A stretch of 16,674 nucleotides of DNA, taken from contig JADGQD010000020.1 of the NCBI GenBank assembly GCA_017882065.1, forward strand, positions 1 through 16,674, read 5' to 3'. Both the position numbers and the translations under genes were made by a program. The notes under the pieces are model-generated. The model saw only the letters and a list, made by a program, of their open reading frames with translations, was not told where the DNA came from and searched no databases. Positions 14,977-16,674 of this stretch are shown one piece after another. The DNA comes from Anaerolineales bacterium (GTDB taxonomy: Bacteria; Chloroflexota; Anaerolineae; Anaerolineales; Villigracilaceae). Position 1 is the stretch's first letter. Every line of letters begins with the position of its first letter.

Positions 14977-14996
14977 GTCGGGCCTGATAGCCCGAC
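14977..14996 (-). other. Small hairpin between yebC and ruvC
   Basis: GTCGGGC (14977-14983) pairs exactly with GCCCGAC (14990-14996) across a 6-base loop. No T tract follows, so it is not a good terminator; it could modulate read-through from yebC into ruvC. Confidence 0.4.
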
Positions 14997-15004
14997 CGAT
15001 AGGA

Positions 15005-15760
15005 CTACTCAGCCTCGAGCGCCGCCAAAGCCTCGTCAGAAATCTTCAAGTTATGGAAAACGTTGGCCACATCGTCCAATTCTTCCAGCGATTCGATCAC
15101 GCGCAGCACCGAAAGGGTCTGGTCTACGGGCAATTCCATGTCCTGCTTAGAAATCATTCGCAGCCCGGCATCGTCGGGCGTAACATCTGCTTTTTTCAGA
15201 GCATCACTGATTTTCTTGAAGGCCTCCACCGGGCCAACAATTTCGATGTTTTCGCCGTCTTCGGCCACATCCTCGGCTCCGGCGTCAACGGCCAGTTCGA
15301 AAGCCTTGTCAAAACTTAGTTGGGAGGCCGGGAACGAGAAATACGAGTTGCGGCTGAATTGCCAGCCGACTGCGCCGGCTTCGGCCATGTTCCCGCCGCT
15401 GCGGCTGAGCAAGTGACGGATTTCCGCCACGGCCCGGTTGCGATTGTCGGTAACGCAATCCAACATGAACGCCACACCATGCGGCCCAAAACCTTCATAG
15501 GTAATCTCTTCATATACAGCGCCGTCTTTATCGTCGCCGGTACCGCGTTTGATGGCACGCTCGATATTTTCTTTGGGCATGTTCCCAGCACGGGCTTTTT
15601 CAATCGCCAGCACCAGTCTGAAATTGCTATCCGCATCGCCGCCGCCTTCACGTGCCGCCATGACGATTTCACGGGCCAGGCGAGTGAATATGGCACCCTT
15701 TCTGGCGTCTGCCGCACCCTTCTTGCGGCGGATGGTTGCCCAGTGGCTGTGTCCAGACAT
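15005..15760 (-). CDS. yebC: YebC/PmpR family protein (TACO1-like)
   Basis: Members of this family have been described as DNA-binding regulators and, more recently, as ribosome-associated translation factors that relieve stalling. The 251 residues are of normal length. The N-terminus MSGHSHWATIRRKKGAADARKGAIFTRLAREI (shown here in part: SGHSHWATIRRKK) is the hallmark. NMPKENIERAIKRGTG (~60-75) and EEITYEGFGPHGVAFM (~84-99) are conserved family blocks, and the C-terminal half is acidic with an EDGENIEIVG segment. GGAGAG sits about seven bases before ATG 15760. It is the first gene of the yebC-ruvC-ruvA-proC run. Confidence 0.95.
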   Translation of the reverse strand: MSGHSHWATIRRKKGAADARKGAIFTRLAREIVMAAREGGGDADSNFRLVLAIEKARAGNMPKENIERAIKRGTGDDKDGAVYEEITYEGFGPHGVAFMLDCVTDNRNRAVAEIRHLLSRSGGNMAEAGAVGWQFSRNSYFSFPASQLSFDKAFELAVDAGAEDVAEDGENIEIVGPVEAFKKISDALKKADVTPDDAGLRMISKQDMELPVDQTLSVLRVIESLEELDDVANVFHNLKISDEALAALEAE

Positions 15761-15812
15761 ATTAGAACTCTCCTATAACCACATTCGTGGGAATTTTCGC
15801 AATAGCCTTCGA

Positions 15813-15841
15813 ATTATACCATAGCGATATTTACACCACAA
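15813..15841 (-). promoter_or_regulatory. Promoter of the yebC-ruvC-ruvA-proC unit
   Basis: On the minus strand TTGTGG (15836-15841) and TATAAT (15813-15818) are separated by exactly 17 bases. The -35 hexamer lies inside the last codons of degV. The predicted leader is roughly 45 bases. Confidence 0.7.
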
Positions 15842-16670
15842 AGAACCCGATGCCCAACACGCCCGGCCCGCCATGGACGACAATCGCCGGAGGCAGTTCG
15901 TAGATGGGAATGTAAGTCAGGTTCATTCTGGACCTCAAATCTGCTGCCAGAACCTCGGCTTCTTCCATTGCATCGGCTTGCATCACGCATAAATGTGCCT
16001 CGGGCCCTTTGGGACACTGTTCCTCGACAATTTCTAACAGCCGTGTTACCGCCCGCTTCTTAGTCCGCTGCTGCTCGAAAGGCTCCACCTGTCCCTCGCG
16101 CAGACACAGGATGGGTTTGATCTGGAGTAGTTCACCCATCAGGGCTTTCGCCCCGCCGATGCGCCCACCCTTCTGAAGATATTCCAGCGTATTTACCAGG
16201 AAGTAGATGCGGCCGCGCGGAATCCATTCGTTGAGGCGGTTGACAATCGTATCCGCATCCAAACCGGACTTGGCCCACACATCCGCGATCAGCACCAGGC
16301 TGGCCAGGTTCCCGGCGATGGTCAGCGAATCGACCACGCGCACGTCCGCGCCCACGAAATCCTGCGCGGCGACCATGGCGGCGCGCACCGTCCCACTGAG
16401 CTTGGCCGACGGTGCGATAACGATTACGCTCTCTCCGATCTGTTTGGCGTCCGCGTAGATCGGATTATATAACGCCGGAGCTGGTGCGGCGGTTTTGGGG
16501 AGTTCCTTCGATGCTTTGAGTTTTGCCAGGAAAGACGCTGTGTCAAGTTCGGTATCGTCGCGGTAAGACTTCTCTCCGAAGACAACAATCTGGGGGATGA
16601 GCGGGATGCCGAGGATTTTGAGCATTTCTCGCGGCAGCCCGGATGTGGTATCGGCTACGATTTTGACCAT
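15831..16670 (-). CDS. DegV family fatty-acid-binding protein
   Basis: DegV/FakB-type proteins bind a single fatty acid and can present it to a fatty acid kinase (FakA). The 279 residues are normal for the family. The N-terminus VKIVADTTSGLP, the headgroup-site loop PKTAAPAP (~58-65, where many members have TSQPS) and IAPSAKLSGTV (~84-94) are family features. NTLEYLQKGGRIGG (~161-174) and the closing HGGPGVLGIGFF (~265-276) are strong signatures. ATG 16670 is four bases from the window end, so its ribosome binding site cannot be seen. No fakA homolog is in the window. The gene is followed within 71 bases by yebC. Confidence 0.93.
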   Translation of the reverse strand: MVKIVADTTSGLPREMLKILGIPLIPQIVVFGEKSYRDDTELDTASFLAKLKASKELPKTAAPAPALYNPIYADAKQIGESVIVIAPSAKLSGTVRAAMVAAQDFVGADVRVVDSLTIAGNLASLVLIADVWAKSGLDADTIVNRLNEWIPRGRIYFLVNTLEYLQKGGRIGGAKALMGELLQIKPILCLREGQVEPFEQQRTKKRAVTRLLEIVEEQCPKGPEAHLCVMQADAMEEAEVLAADLRSRMNLTYIPIYELPPAIVVHGGPGVLGIGFFVV

Positions 16671-16674
16671 TCAC

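Noticed and set aside
14977..14996. Terminator between yebC and ruvC
   Set aside because: The 7-bp stem has no T tract in either direction, so I list it only as a hairpin.

Overview
The window looks like a stretch of a bacterial chromosome, probably Chloroflexota (Anaerolineae-like). This placement is an inference from protein style and gene content: a DUF4342 protein, large GT87-type membrane glycosyltransferases, a GH13 protein with a long N-terminal region, and a degV-yebC-ruvC-ruvA-proC order. No rRNA or other marker gene confirms it. Good Shine-Dalgarno sequences precede most genes. No tRNA, rRNA, CRISPR array or transposase was seen.

Region 1 (1-2618, minus strand) is a decaying tandem array of GT87/DUF2029-like polytopic membrane glycosyltransferases headed by a small DUF4342 gene. 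In transcription order it holds an intact DUF4342 gene, an intact GT87 gene (408 aa), a chimera whose first ~178 residues are GT87 and whose C-terminus is the end of a second DUF4342 gene, and a third GT87 gene that runs off the window and carries an apparent frameshift in a 7-base homopolymer. The arrangement implies that [DUF4342 + GT87] was once a repeated module, partly collapsed by a deletion. This is the most unusual part of the window.

Region 2 (2797-4460, plus strand) pairs a YghO/bCerS-like double-GNAT protein with a four-helix membrane protein of unknown role. A hairpin terminator follows.

Region 3 (4543-9461) holds a cold-shock-domain protein whose N-terminal strand is abnormal, a divergently transcribed 953-residue GH13 alpha-amylase-family protein, and a convergent membrane-bound GAF-GGDEF diguanylate cyclase.

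Region 4 (9462-12761) holds a 307-bp intergenic region with a consensus -10 box, a CDF metal-efflux transporter, a bidirectional terminator and a convergent ABC-F ATPase. Upstream of the ABC-F gene lie its promoter and a perfect 20-bp-arm palindrome of unknown nature.

Region 5 (12928-16670, minus strand) is conserved housekeeping: degV, then yebC, ruvC, ruvA and proC, probably transcribed from a promoter overlapping the end of degV and ending at a strong terminator. ruvC and ruvA overlap by ATGA. RuvA and RuvC act together at Holliday junctions, YebC belongs to a translation/regulatory family often linked to ruvC, and ProC makes proline.
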